NCBI GenBank assembly: GCA_038030265.1
Contig: CM075941.1
Coordinates: 39,556,164 to 39,620,163, forward strand
Reading direction: 5' to 3'
DNA: 64,000 nucleotides
Source of the DNA: Corythucha ciliata
Lineage: Eukaryota > Arthropoda > Insecta > Hemiptera > Tingidae
Shown here: piece after piece, positions 21,990-32,493 of the stretch
How positions within the stretch are numbered: the first letter of the stretch is position 1
How the letters are laid out: each line of letters starts with the position of its first letter
The notes under the pieces: model-generated
The model's database searches: none
What the model was told of the DNA's origin: nothing
Seen by the model: only the letters and a program-made list of their open reading frames with translations
Made by a program: the position numbers and the translations under genes

Positions 21990-22575
21990 GTTGAAAGTGC
22001 ATTGGCATTCAAATTTGCTGCCCTTAGAATATTGACGTTCAAATTTGCTGCCTCCAGAATTTTGACTTGCTACCGTTAGAATATTGACGTTCAAATTGAC
22101 TGTCCTTAGAATATTGACGTTCAAATTTGCTGCCACCAGAATATTGACGTTCATATTTGCTACCGTTAGAATATTGACGTTCAAATTTGCTGCTTCCAGA
22201 ATGTTGGAATTCAAATTTGATGCCTTTAGAATATTGACCTTCAATCTTGCTGGCCCCAGAATGTTGGCATTCAAATTTGCTGCCCTTAGAATATTGACGT
22301 TCAAATTTAGTGCCCTCAAAATATTGACAATAAATTTGCTGCCCCCAGAAATATATATTCACTTTGCTGCTCCAGATAACAGCACATTACTGCGCGCTAC
22401 ATTACTGCCCCCGGAATATTGGCATTAATATTGCTATCCTCAGAATATTGACATTCAATTTGATGGCCCAAAAGGTTGACATTTGTTTTTACTGCCCCCA
22501 GAAAATTGACATTTATTTTGCTGTCCCCAGAATATTGATATTTATTTGTTGCATACAGAATATTGACATTTGTTT
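21990..22575. repeat. Minisatellite, ~30-bp unit
   Basis: About twenty degenerate copies of a 30-bp unit like AGAATATTGACGTTCAAATT plus TGCTGCCCTT, best conserved at 22020-22330 and decaying to the right. Because 30 is a multiple of three, several frames stay open on both strands; these are not taken as genes. Confidence 0.85.
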
Positions 22576-22589
22576 TGCTGCATGAGAGC

Positions 22590-23105
22590 TACAATACATA
22601 CGAAATGCCATGCGAATGAGCAAAATGCTGTTCCCAGTTTTGAGGAAAACTACCGTACATGGGAAATGCTACGAGAAGGCAAAATACTATCATGGATCTG
22701 GGGAAAGCTACCATACATATGCAATGCTATGTGTATGAGCAAAATACTATTCCCGTCCTGGGGAAAGCAACCTTACATGTAAAATGCTACAGGTATGAGC
22801 AAAATACTATTCTTGTTCTGGAGAAAGCTACCATACATAAGAATTGATACGGGAATTATTCCCGTTCTGGATAAGCAACATTACATGTGTACGGGAATGC
22901 AAAATACTATTCCCGTTCTGGGGAAAGCTACCATACATAAGAAATGCTACGGCAATGAGTAACAATCGATTTCAGTTTTAAGGAAAGCTACCGCTCGTGG
23001 GGAATGAATAAAATACTATCGCAGTTTTGAGAAAAGCTACCGTTCATGGGAAATGCTTCAGAGGCAAAATACAGTTCCAGTTCTGGGGGAAGCTACCGTT
23101 TATCG
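22590..23105. repeat. Minisatellite, ~60-bp unit
   Basis: Eight or so variable copies of a roughly 60-bp unit containing GGGAAAGCTACCATACAT, AAATGCTACG and GCAAAATACTATTCCCGT. It is adjacent to but different in sequence from the 30-bp minisatellite. Confidence 0.8.
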
Positions 23106-23252
23106 AAAAAAAAAAAATCAAAATCATCCCTTAAGCAGTGCAAGATGTAGGCTCAGGAACAAAGGGGTTGAAAAAAATTATCATTCCCAAACTGACGTCA
23201 TATTTAATTTCAAACATGCAGCAAGTGAATTCGATTAAAAAAAAAAACTTAC

Positions 23253-23455
23253 CTTTTCCTGTCTTTTTTGAAGCTTCTTCCTTGTTCTTCTCCCTCCTGA
23301 AGGAAGCCAGCAAAGAAGTCATCTTGTTTTTCACAGTGTTGGTGGACGAAGTTTCTAAATGCGTGGCAATAGCTTCCCAGGCGTCATTTTTTAAAATTTT
23401 ATTGAAATAAAACTTGTGATCAGGCTGCCACAGCTCTGGGTACTCCTCATAATGA
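23253..23455 (-). pseudogene. MADF/Myb-like domain exon
   Basis: Minus-strand exon reading LLISHYEEYPELWQP, then DAWEAIATHLETS and NKMTSLLASFRREKNKEEA, the shape of a MADF (Adf-1-type) DNA-binding domain. It ends at a splice donor (GTAAGT, 23252-23247). Upstream on the same strand a possible continuation (KNGGITEIEAF, about 23490-23460) is one base out of frame. The Polinton insertion at 23653 lies a further 200 bp upstream. It may be a host gene exon or the partner gene of another transposon. Confidence 0.5.
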
Positions 23456-23652
23456 GAAATTAATAAAAGGCTTCAATCTCGGTGATGCCTCCGTTCTTCA
23501 CCAAGACGACAAAATCAGCGTGGACGCTTGGGTTCTGAAGACGATCAAGGAATACGAGATTGAGGAACATTCAGCCGTTTTAGCTTTATTCATAATAGGT
23601 CCGTTCCATTGTTTCGCGAGTGCTACACTTTTGAAGAAAATCATCTGGTTTC

Positions 23653-24135
23653 AGTAGGGACCCGAGGGGTGTATGAGGGATCGGGATAACGAGATAACGA
23701 CCCGCCCCCGGCCACGCCCACCGCCCCTGGCCCCCTCCGGCCCTCGTCCATTTTGTACCCGCCCCCTTCCGGCTCGCCCCCGAATCGGCCATTTTGTACC
23801 CGCCCCGCCCCAATCGGAGTTCCCCTCCAGTTGCCTGTTCTCGCCCCACCGTGCCCGCCCACCGCCAAGGTTCGGCTAGCTCCGCCCCCCGCCCAGCCGC
23901 CGCCCGCGCGCTCTCACCCCTCGCCCACCGCCAGGACCTCCTCGCTAGTCGGTGGACCACCGCGGTGGCAAGTATGGAAACCCCCCTACTCATCACCCAT
24001 CCGCCAACCACCGACCAGACTTCACAGACCCCCAATCAGTTCTTAGGGTAAAAAAAAAAAAAAAAAAAAAAAAATGAAAAAAGTTGGAACATAATAATTT
24101 ATTCGTGTAGAGTAGGAACATTGACAAATTTGACT
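23653..24135. repeat. Polinton left terminal inverted repeat
   Basis: 483 bp, complementary to 38699-39192. The outer ~400 bp are strikingly GC-rich, then a poly(A) run (about 24051-24074) and an AT-rich inner part ending TTGACAAATTTGACT. The stop codon of the first gene (24134-24136) sits at its inner edge. Confidence 0.95.
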
Positions 24136-24541
24136 ATTTCGCATCATTACAAAAGCGCTCGTGGTTTAGCGACTGTCGCTTTAATTTTTCGTCAAGTGCT
24201 GTGTACGTTAGAAAGCCTGTATCGATGAGCTCTGAAGCTTCTCGCAAGAAGTCCAACGTTGCAAAATCAAATGGGACCGAATAGGTGCCCAGAGCATTTT
24301 CGAGCCGAAGTACCCGAGATGGAAGAGTCCAGTGTTTTGCGCTGAATGCAACACTGCCGAGGCCAATACGGCAGTACACATCACCGAAGCGCAGAGCCTT
24401 CTCAATCAGATTAAAATTGGTTTTTATCAGTTCCCAAACATCACGGTCTATTTTAACTCCCACGTTGTCCTGTAACGGTGGAGTGTAGAATATCAGACTT
24501 GGGTAAGATAAATCCCATCGCATGTGAACTCGCTGCTCCAT
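24134..24541 (-). CDS. Polinton small protein, unknown (135 aa)
   Basis: The start is taken at MEQRVHMRWDLSYPSLIFYT (24541). The open frame extends upstream through a poly-C tract, but that part is low-complexity. The protein is soluble-looking with a mixed hydrophobic pattern (KTNFNLIEKALRFGDVYCRI) and no clear domain. The stop coincides with the inner edge of the left terminal repeat, mirroring the gene at the right end. No family recognised. It could be a structural or accessory protein. Confidence 0.45.
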   Translation of the reverse strand: MEQRVHMRWDLSYPSLIFYTPPLQDNVGVKIDRDVWELIKTNFNLIEKALRFGDVYCRIGLGSVAFSAKHWTLPSRVLRLENALGTYSVPFDFATLDFLREASELIDTGFLTYTALDEKLKRQSLNHERFCNDAK

Positions 24542-24790
24542 GACGGACGAAGTGTACGCTGAGACTACCAAACTACCCAAGCGGCCATGCTCCTCAACAT
24601 TATGTAGTGAACCCCCCCCCCCCACACCACTTGGTAGACGCCTTCCAATGGATCGTTGGCAATTGTCTAAAAAAGAGCCCCCCACTCACAACACATCTGG
24701 TTGGTAGGCGAATCCCCCCCTGCTTCAGTATATTACGTCTCGTACAATATTTTTAAAAATACAAATAAGGACTAATTACTAGCAATAGGT

Positions 24791-25423
24791 TTAGAATGTA
24801 TATCTTATACTAAAGTACTGAATACTTGATGTCTCGTACAAGTATGCCCCACATATGTCGCATACATATGACCACGGACGCTCCTTTACACAGTACTCAA
24901 TTTCCGTCAGACTTAAGGAGCGAAGGCACTGTGCGTGATATGGGCATATTTTTGCGCTAAACGCCTGAAAGTAGTGAACCGCGTAACAACCGTCGTTATG
25001 ACCACACACCTGTAGATATTATAGGAAAGTTAATCCAATTAGTATTCCACCACATTACTGGTCAATTACCTCAGAGCCAGAGATAGTGTCGTCGGATGCG
25101 GTTGCCCCATGATCAACATACTCCCATGTTTGCGCGCACTGCATACACAATACATGAGGACTAGTATTATTTTTTTTTAATCTTCGACATATCCATTGGA
25201 AGGTCATAAGGGAAGCGAAATTACTTGAAATTACTTGAAATTCCTCCTCAAACTCAGCCGCATCGTCGGGAGAGGTGATAGGCTCACCCTCAATTGATAG
25301 TCGTTCAACGATATCATCCTCCGACTGCAGGTTGGCTGTCTCATCGGTTGTCTGGGTGAACATTGGAGAAGACATTGTGCTGATGATGCGTTGATCGGAC
25401 TGTGGATGGCCATTTCTATTCAT
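24791..25423 (-). CDS. Polinton Cys-rich two-exon protein
   Basis: Exon 1 is 25423-25070, the intron 25069-25010 (60 bp, GTAATT...CTACAG), and exon 2 is 25009-24791. Phases match, giving 190 residues. The N-terminal half is acidic. The C-terminal half has paired cysteines: HVLCMQCAQTWEYV, VCGHNDGC, KICPYHAQC and VCDICGAYLYE, suggesting two or more zinc sites. The CxxCxxTWEYV element resembles CPHRRCTWEYV in the BIR protein of the same element (32494-32847), which hints at a shared origin. If the intron is retained the protein ends after four more residues. Confidence 0.5.
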
Positions 25424-25429
25424 AACCCT

Positions 25430-25824
25430 TTTATGTACCTCCCGTAGAGGCTTTGGTGGGGGGATTTATGGTCCAGGAATGTGCTTCCAGGCATAACCTA
25501 AAGCATGCCTAACCTTGTAGTTATCACGTTCACATGTTGTCCCTGAGTAGATTTGTTCCGGGTTGTGGAAAATGTAGACCGGTCATCCTTGTAAAGCAAT
25601 TGGTGCCTCACGAGGACGATCCGAAGATACAAAACACGTCCCTGAGTAGACTTGTTCCCAACCGGGGGGGGGGGGGGATCGCGGAAATGTAGACCGATCA
25701 TCCTTGTTATGTGGGTAGTGACAAGACTCAACGAGCCTTCTCGAGGACGATCCGAAGAAAAAATAATATTTAAACCAGTGATACGGCTACATCTCATCAC
25801 CGCGTAAAGCTTAGGGAAGTTGGG

Positions 25825-25885
<61 letters not shown>

Positions 25886-26215
25886 ACCATAGCATACTAG
25901 ACTTCATGTACTTTCGTTCAAAATATAACCAGTGGAAGGGGGGGGGAGGCTGGGATGGATTGAGGAAAAAAAAAATAAAAAAAAAAAAAAAAATAAGGAA
26001 AGGACAACACTTATGCAGAAAGTAAAAAGTCATTTTGAAATGTCAAGGCAGGGCCAAAAAAAAAAAAAAAAAATCGAAGCGAGTCAATATATCGAACCCA
26101 ACCTCGAACTTAAGTACCCGAATTGTGCTTTTCTAAACTGTTCCCAAATTATAATAGGTCATGGCAGGACCACTTTCTAATTTTTTTTTTTTTTAACGAA
26201 GTCCTTTACATATAA
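25430..26215. repeat. Tandem duplication and poly(A) tracts inside Polinton
   Basis: A roughly 110-140 bp unit (CCCTGAGTAGA...TGTAGACCGGTCATCCTTGT...GAGGACGATCCGAAGA) occurs twice at 25541-25760. It is followed by a 50-bp A run (25826-25875) and more A runs at 25960-26075. Frames here are homopolymer artefacts. No gene seen. Confidence 0.7.
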
Positions 26216-26827
26216 ATGAATGTTAGTGAGAAAGAGAAACAGTCAGTCACCAGGTGAGCGTGATGAGCGTTGCATTAATATTTATAGTACGGTCCTCGGG
26301 ACTCGTCCAAGTTGTTGTGAGTATTATCATTGCCATTAAGTCTAAGACGTGTTGAAACTAGCATACATTCTATGTACAAACAGGACCAGACAACACAAAC
26401 ATCGCCTCCGGAGGCATATTATGTAAGTAATAACAGTAGCATGACTAGATCTCGTGTTCGTTTTGTTTTCCTAACCAACGAGGTAGTTTGTTTGTATGGG
26501 AATACATACTAATCTAGGCTCAAGGCATAAATAAAATGTTGTACCTAATCTTCAGATTATGCTTTAGGAAAATTGGACGCACCCAAACGGAAGAAGAGGA
26601 CCAAATGGAAGAAGAAGAAGATAATGTATGCATAGATAACGAAAAAAAAATAGCGCCTTTTAATAATTACTTTGCCCATTACAGAAAAGCATAATTACTA
26701 TACATAGCGGGAGATCAACCCCGTCTGTAAGTAAAGAAAAAAAATAAATAAATAAACATAAAAACTATATAATATTTCGTTACAGATTATCCATGAAACA
26801 CCGACATCGCCTGACTCGAAATTCTGA
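26216..26827 (+). CDS. Candidate micro-exon gene (72 aa) in Polinton
   Basis: Five short exons with consensus-like splice sites join in phase: 26216-26253, 26384-26422, 26568-26625, 26685-26726 and 26786-26827. The product starts MNVSEKEKQSVT, has a basic segment (RTRQHKHRLRRHIM), an acidic segment (TEEEDQMEEEEDN) and ends SPDSKF. The model rests only on phase agreement and GT/AG sites. An alternative acceptor at 26556 would give a different frame. Exons 2-5 and their introns are tandemly duplicated at 26840-27320 in degraded form. No family recognised. Confidence 0.35.
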
Positions 26828-26839
26828 AAAAAAAAAAAA

Positions 26840-27325
26840 GACAACACAAACATCGCCTCCGGAGGCATATTATGTAAGTAATAACAGTAGCATGACTAGA
26901 TCTCGTGTTCGTTTTGTTTTCCTAACCAACGAGGTAGTTTGTTTGTATGGGAATACATACTAATCTAGGCTCAAGGCATAAATAAAATGTTGTACCTAAT
27001 CTTCAGATTATGCTTTAGGAAAATTGGACGCATACCCAAACGGAAGAAGAGGACCAAATGGAAGAAGAAGAAGATAATGTATGCATAGATAACGAAAAAA
27101 AATAGCGCCTTTTAATAATTACTTTGCCCATTACAGAAAAGCATAATTACTATACATAGCGGGAGATCAACCCCGTCTGTAAGTAAAGAAAAAAAAACAA
27201 CAAATAAACATAACAAAACTATATAATATTTCGTTACAGATTATCCATGAAACACCGTCATCGCCTGACTCTTAATTCTGTAACCCTGAAACACCGACAT
27301 CGCCTGACTCGTAATTCTGAAAAAA
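26840..27325 (+). repeat. Degraded tandem copy of the micro-exon segment
   Basis: Repeats 26389-26839 with an offset of 451 bp. It has a 2-bp insertion in the exon-3 equivalent (GACGCATACCC against GACGCACCC), which breaks the frame, and a further duplication of the last exon (27241-27325). Splice-like sites are preserved. Confidence 0.8.
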
Positions 27326-27389
27326 AAAAAAAAAGTAGTTTAGTTATATATATATAAACTGAACAGGCTAGTATTAAATTAACACATAC

Positions 27390-27620
27390 CTAGAGTGGAA
27401 CCAAATCCACAAGATTTGCCGATTTTTCCTTTCCTAGGAAAACCAGGGCAAGGCTGGGCTCTGCGTTGTACTCACTAATTTCTGATGGCGACAAAGCACC
27501 CGACATTCTCCTGGGAAGATAGACAATAGTCAGCCCGTCGCTGTCCCAGATAGTCGCGACGAGCGACGTTCCATATTGCGGATGGATCCTCGTTTCAAAC
27601 CGATGTATGGGATATCGCAT
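27390..27620 (-). CDS. Polinton small protein A, 3' exon (YLP-R motif family)
   Basis: Exon reading MRYPIHRFETRIHPQYG, then VYLPRRMSGALSPSEI and PSLALVFLGKE. The frame is open upstream without an ATG to about 27680, where CACCATAG could be an acceptor, so a 5' exon is likely. The pattern of a beta-rich segment, YLPRR, then S/MTP, YN and PSL, is shared with the gene at 38395-38735, so the two are probably paralogues within one element. An OB-fold-like nucleic-acid-binding role is possible but unproven. Confidence 0.45.
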   Translation of the reverse strand: MRYPIHRFETRIHPQYGTSLVATIWDSDGLTIVYLPRRMSGALSPSEISEYNAEPSLALVFLGKEKSANLVDLVPL

Positions 27621-27794
27621 CCCCGGAGTAAGCGAATCAATTGGTTTTGGCAGGTAGAGGGTTATCGCTATGGTGAGGGGAAGGGAAGGGCAAAACAGAA
27701 GACATGATGTAATATGGTTGCATTATAACATTTTTTATATCAAGTAACGTAAAGGAACAAAAACACAAGGTACAAAATTCACGTATATCAAGGT

Positions 27795-27905
27795 GTCAAA
27801 TCACAATGTTTCAAGGTAACAGACACAATGTTTCAAGGTAACAAATCACAATGTTTCAAGGTAACAAATTACAATTTTTCAAGACAACAAATCACAATAT
27901 ACCTA
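27795..27905. repeat. Short tandem repeat, ~22-bp unit
   Basis: Four to five copies of AATCACAATGTTTCAAGGTA-like units. Just left of the nested hAT coding region; it may be part of that element's end. Confidence 0.75.
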
Positions 27906-27974
27906 TAAAAAAATATGACTAAATCAAGACTATCATGAAAAAATAGACGTTATAAGCGTAAATAAAGAAAAAAT

Positions 27975-30136
27975 CTAAAGATCACTTTTAAGTGAGAAAG
28001 TGGCTCGCCGTAATTCATTTTTGGCGATGAATTCATTTGCAAGAGAATCTACATTCAAATTGTCAGATTCTTCCTTATAACAATTCAATATGGCCAAGTT
28101 ATTCAACCTGGATTGCGACATTGTTGACCTAAGGTATGTTTTAAGCCTCCTTAACATGCTAAAAGATCTTTCCGCAGTACATGAGGTAATGGGAATAGTT
28201 AGAAATATCTGTAACAATTTTTTTAATTCGTCCAAGCCTGAAAACAGTATTGATTGTTTTTGAAAACAATCGAGAACATCTTGGAACGAGGAAATTTTTA
28301 TTTTTTTTGAGAGGGCTATATCGAGAAACATATTTCTATGAAGTTCTAGCCTATGTTTATCAAAATCTGATTGGTAAATTCACAAATGTTGTCGGCTGGC
28401 ACATTACTCGTCAAGAAATTCTCAACATTACTTGAAAGTTTATTGAATTCGTGACTAAATCTAAAATTGAGACCACAGAGAACAAAGTCGATGCCCTCTT
28501 TGAAAATTCTTTCGTAATTTTCATCGACTGAAGACGTATGACCTGGGTTTAAAGCGTTGTACTCGAATTTGGGATTCGGGGTTCTCTTCCTTTGACACAT
28601 TTTTGACTCTTTCAAATTGTATTTTTTGCAATCGTTTAAAATGTTGCGTAATTTTCCATGGAAATTTTCTCTCAGGTATCCCAAAGTCACTTTTAGGTTA
28701 TTTACGATCTGCTGTGACTGGTTTAAATGCAACGAATGGTTTTGCAACAGTACACTTGTTTTCTCAATGTGAGATAAAATCATTTCTGTAATACAAATAA
28801 GAACAAAAGTTTCAGATTTTATTAAATGTTTATAAAACCCCTTAGCTTTTGACCCAACTTCGTTTTTTTCATTTAGCGCAAGGTCATTTAAAAAATTTAG
28901 TAAAACTTCATAATTTCTTTGAATAGAGAGCAAAGACTTATTCCTCACAGTCCATCTAGTAGGGCAAAAAGGTCGGAGACGAGTGGCAGTCTCGTAAGAG
29001 GCGAACAGGTTGAGTCGTTTTGGGGAGGCGCGAACAAAATTTATCAAGTCTTTAATTACCACAATATTGTTTCTAATTTCATCAACTTTAGCCAAGCAGT
29101 CTTGAGCTACAAGATCTAATCCATGGGCGTTACAGTGGACGTACAGAGCTCTAGGCTCGATTCGCTTAACTTTGGCCTGAAGACCATTATGAACTCCGGA
29201 AACATTACTTGCGCCATCATAACACTGGCCTCTTAAATCTGAGAATTTCAGTTGGAACCGTAGTAAAACATCGGTTAAGACTTTAAGTAACGTTTCAGCA
29301 TCAGTCTTTGAAACTGAGTAAAATCCCATGAAATATTCGTGAATTTTAAGTTCATCATCGACACTTCTTATGCAAATAGCAACTTGTTCTTCTACGGCAA
29401 TATCAGACGTCTCATCCAACATGACTGAGAAATATTTATGTTGTCTTATTTCGATCAAGATTTTGTTCAATACAGTTGTTGCAAAAATATCTACCATCTC
29501 ATTTGATACATCATGGGATATCCACTTGTATTTAGACCTATTTAGCCAACTTTTCAGCAGCGAAGCATCTTCACATCTCAAATTTAATAAATTGGTCAAA
29601 TTGGATGAGTCGACCGACTGCCCTCGAATAGCGAGGCCCTGTTTCGCTAGGAATAAAATGGAAGACATAATTTTAATAAGACAAATCCTGGCCTCCTCCA
29701 TCGATTTTTTGTGTGAATCAGAAACTTGGGTCTTGACATTTACACCCTTATTAATTAATGAGTCCTTCAAATGACAGGAACGATGTAGCTCTGACTTTTC
29801 GTGAGTTTTAAATTTCTCTACCCCTTTTTTCCAATTGTTGAAGCCATGGCACACAAAGGCTTCGTCCCCTTTTACTGACCTGACGAGATTTTCATTTTCT
29901 TTCGCGTACTTTTTGCACAACGTGCAGAACGCCTTATCTTGGACATTGTTGTACTCCAGCCAAGTGAACTGGGCGACCCATGAGTTGAGAAATTTGCGGC
30001 TTGAGGTTGAGGCTCCTTTTTGTTTGCGGCTTGAGGTTGAGGCTCCTTTTTGTTTCCGGCTCGCTGCGGTGCTGAGATCTTCTGAAGGTTGCGAGCATGG
30101 ATCTTGATTGTTGTTTGCCAAATTCTCAGTTGTCAC
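27975..30136 (-). pseudogene. hAT transposase (TTF/ZMYM1-like) nested in Polinton
   Basis: Long minus-strand frame 30136-28346 plus a second frame 28331-27975. Order: tandem KQKGASTSSR repeats; a TTF-type zinc finger (FCTLCKKYAKENENL ... HEKSELHRSC); a DUF4371-like core (VMLDETSDIAVEEQVAICIR, CYDGASNVSG, VHCNAHGLDLVAQDCL); and the hAT C-terminal dimerisation region (PITSCTAERSFSMLRRLKTYL). One frameshift near 28350 separates the core from the dimer region. No ATG lies at the 5' end of the frame (it opens at GTG), so a first exon is likely upstream. Length (about 720 codons) fits the family. It is a passenger of the Polinton, not one of its own genes. Confidence 0.85.
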
Positions 30137-31280
30137 CGGACCCTGGCTGAGCGAATGTCAAGTTTTGGCTTTTTGACGACGTACTTCCACATCGTCGTTC
30201 TGTCATTGTTAATAGTTCTTTATTTGATTTAGGAAATAAACTGTAGTTTAAATCATCCGTCTGACACAGCTGATATAACTTACTTGAAAACTAGTTAGGC
30301 GTATACATGCACGGGTTTCAGAATAACGATGACAAAGAACTTTCGCCTAACTCGTAACTGCAGGAGTCAGGTTGAGCACCACTGAGGAAATAGTGATTTT
30401 AACGCCTGAGAAAAAATGTCATCAAGTATAAAATCACCCAAAACTAACATTATAACAAACCTTCTTTCCTATTTTCGATGAACGCCCAAAGATTTAATTT
30501 TTCAAGAGCAGAATTTTGAGTTCGTCAGTCACGATCAGGAGAGAATAAGCACACTTTTTTAATTTCATAACTGTCGTGTCGAAGAAAACGCGAAACCCGA
30601 AACCTCACCCGGCTCTAATAAAATGACACTTCTCATACGATGGGAGTTGGGCGCAGCAACGGGAGGAATCGAAATAGAACACCATTTCATTGGTGCTACC
30701 GAGCGACCGTTTCTGGTGGCCGACCCAAACAAAATATTAATTTTTCGAAGCTTTTCAATTGCAATTAAAGAATACTTTTAAATTTAAGAATAGGTACTTA
30801 ATTTACGTACTCCAAAATTATATTTGAGGTCTGGACATTTGGGGGGGGGCGAAATGATACCTTCGCCCCCTTAATACTGTGATTGGGGGGGCGGCGGACC
30901 CTGTCGCCCCCCCGGAGTCGGCGCCTATGCGTAGCGGCAGAACTAAGATGTACGTAGCAGCTCCAGGACTAATGACTAAAGCAATGTGGCAGAATCATAT
31001 TTAAACAAAACTCCCCCCCCCCCACGCGCCAATCTCGTGGAAAAAAAAAAATTATATCCCGAAACTTGCCTTGAAAAAAAAAAATCATGATGAAGGACAA
31101 CACCTATTTTAATCCCGAAACCCTCCCAGCACCAATCACATATTCGCAACAAAGGAAAAAAACAACCTTGTCGAGTAAGTTGTCGCATACCGAATGGAGT
31201 ATAAAAACCCCCAAACCGCTCACAAACGAACACACAGTAAAAAAGTACCAGTTGAACTTCATATAGCGTCTTTGTTTTTG
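30137..31280. other. Gene-free; contains probable hAT terminus near 30840-30935
   Basis: The G/C runs and CCCCCCGGAGTCGGCGCCTA at about 30909-30928 are like the terminal sequence of hAT elements, and would be the 5' end of the nested minus-strand hAT. A matching opposite terminus near 27.7-27.9 kb was not found. The rest has no recognisable gene. Confidence 0.4.
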
Positions 31281-31282
31281 TA

Positions 31283-31837
31283 CAGGGTGGCTCAACGAAC
31301 TAGGGTGGATTTGAAAAGGGCGCTGTTCGGCTTCCCCTTACTCCATGGGGTGGGGGTTGGTCTCGTTGTAAACCTGAAGAGCGGAAGTTTCCGGTGGGTC
31401 AGTTGCAAACATGGTTTGGACAACGGAGCAACGCGTTTACGCCGTCACTCGGTTTTGGCAGACTAACCAGTCTATCGTTCAGACCCAGCGCGATTTTCGA
31501 GCTCGTTTCGCAATACGCTCGGAGTGATCCCCAAACGTGACACAATCCTTAGGTGGGTTAATAACTTTGAGGAAACGGGCAGTGTTTTGAAAAAAAAAAG
31601 AGGTGGTACCCGAACAGCGCGAACCCCTGAAAATGTCATGAGGAACTTTCATGAAAGGCTGCAGAAATGCATACAGGCCGATGGCCATCACATGGTTGAA
31701 GTTTTGTTCAAATCTTGAATTGTCATATGAAATTTCCATTTTTCTTGATTATTTTAAGCCAAATAAAAAGTTTGTACCTTCGAAAATGACTGAGTTACGA
31801 AGATTTGAAATCCACCCTAGTTCGTTGAGCCACCCTG
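31283..31837 (+). mobile_element. Mariner-like internal-deletion derivative (555 bp)
   Basis: Terminal inverted repeats CAGGGTGGCTCAACGAACTA at the left and their complement at the right (ending 31837) extend over about 35 bp, flanked by TA on both sides (31281-31282, 31838-31839). The TA target and internal HTH coding trace point to the mariner/IS630 superfamily. Confidence 0.85.
31411..31718 (+). pseudogene. Remnant of mariner-like transposase (DUF4817 HTH joined to C-terminus)
   Basis: MVWTTEQRVYAVTRFWQTNQ opens at 31411, shifts frame near 31520, then reads PKRDTILRWVNNFEETGSV, the helix-turn-helix part. It runs into NFHERLQKCIQADGHHMVEV, which looks like the extreme C-terminus of the same transposase. 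The catalytic core is missing, so this is a deletion derivative. Confidence 0.7.
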
Positions 31838-32036
31838 TACATCGACATAAGCACAGTAAGTACCGGGATGGGGAGAATTGATTAATTAACAAAAAAAAAA
31901 AAAATACTTGAGATATGGGATTAGGCAGACACAAATTTCCAGGCAATGAGGAAAGGGTAAAAAATAAGTGTGGTGTTTAAGGTATTTATTAAGACTCATT
32001 AGCACAATACGCATAATAAAATCAGTGTGGTAGTTA

Positions 32037-32474
32037 TTAGGACTCATTAGTAGTACAATCCAATTCGCGTAAAATAGACATAAGTGCATCATCTAGAGAT
32101 AAAACAGATGGCCAATTTATTAGTGCTAGGAAGTGTAGAAGAGTCAACATTTCAGGTGCGGTTAGACGAAATCCGACGGTGGGCTCAATATCTCCAGCGA
32201 GTACGTAGTAGAAACCGATCACTTTCTGTCTCGCAGTTCTCTCAAGTCGAGTAAATGTTGTAGTACCTCTAATGACGAGTCCCTCAGTATCCGATCGTCG
32301 GTAGAAATAATTGATAAAGTCGTAGCGATGTTGTAGAATAAGTTCACAGTCGGTGCGTGGAATGTAAAAAATTGAAGCGCGTCGGGCGGTGCTTAGCAAG
32401 AGACAGTCAGGTCGTAAATCGGCAGTTTTCGTTCCTCGGTAATTCAGATGGAAGGGTAAAACTGATCCAGCCAT
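32037..32474 (-). CDS. Polinton protein of unknown function (145 aa)
   Basis: Start taken at MAGSVLPFHLNYRGTK (32474), 20 bp after the stop of the BIR gene. The open frame extends further upstream but overlaps that gene. The protein is mixed alpha/beta in look, with no cysteine clusters and no membrane segment. It ends RELDCTTNES. Placed last in a compact minus-strand series: membrane protein, integrase, BIR protein, this gene. No family recognised. Confidence 0.5.
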   Translation of the reverse strand: MAGSVLPFHLNYRGTKTADLRPDCLLLSTARRASIFYIPRTDCELILQHRYDFINYFYRRSDTEGLVIRGTTTFTRLERTARQKVIGFYYVLAGDIEPTVGFRLTAPEMLTLLHFLALINWPSVLSLDDALMSILRELDCTTNES

Positions 32475-32493
32475 GTTTGCGTAGACAGACGAA

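Noticed and set aside
21888..22428. Three ORFs of 107-143 codons with decapeptide repeats on both strands
   Set aside because: Product of the 30-bp minisatellite; open in several frames at once.
23586..24051. Several Pro/Arg/Gly-rich ORFs in the left Polinton terminal repeat
   Set aside because: Same sequence recurs inverted at 38787-39225 with equal ORFs on the other strand; explained by GC-rich terminal repeats without stops.
25498..26033. ORFs of 78-130 codons on the minus strand with long Phe runs
   Set aside because: They read through poly(A)/poly(T) tracts; no protein-like composition.
26389..27325. CRISPR-like or satellite interpretation of the repeated block
   Set aside because: Two long copies with preserved splice sites, not short repeats with spacers; the genome is eukaryotic.
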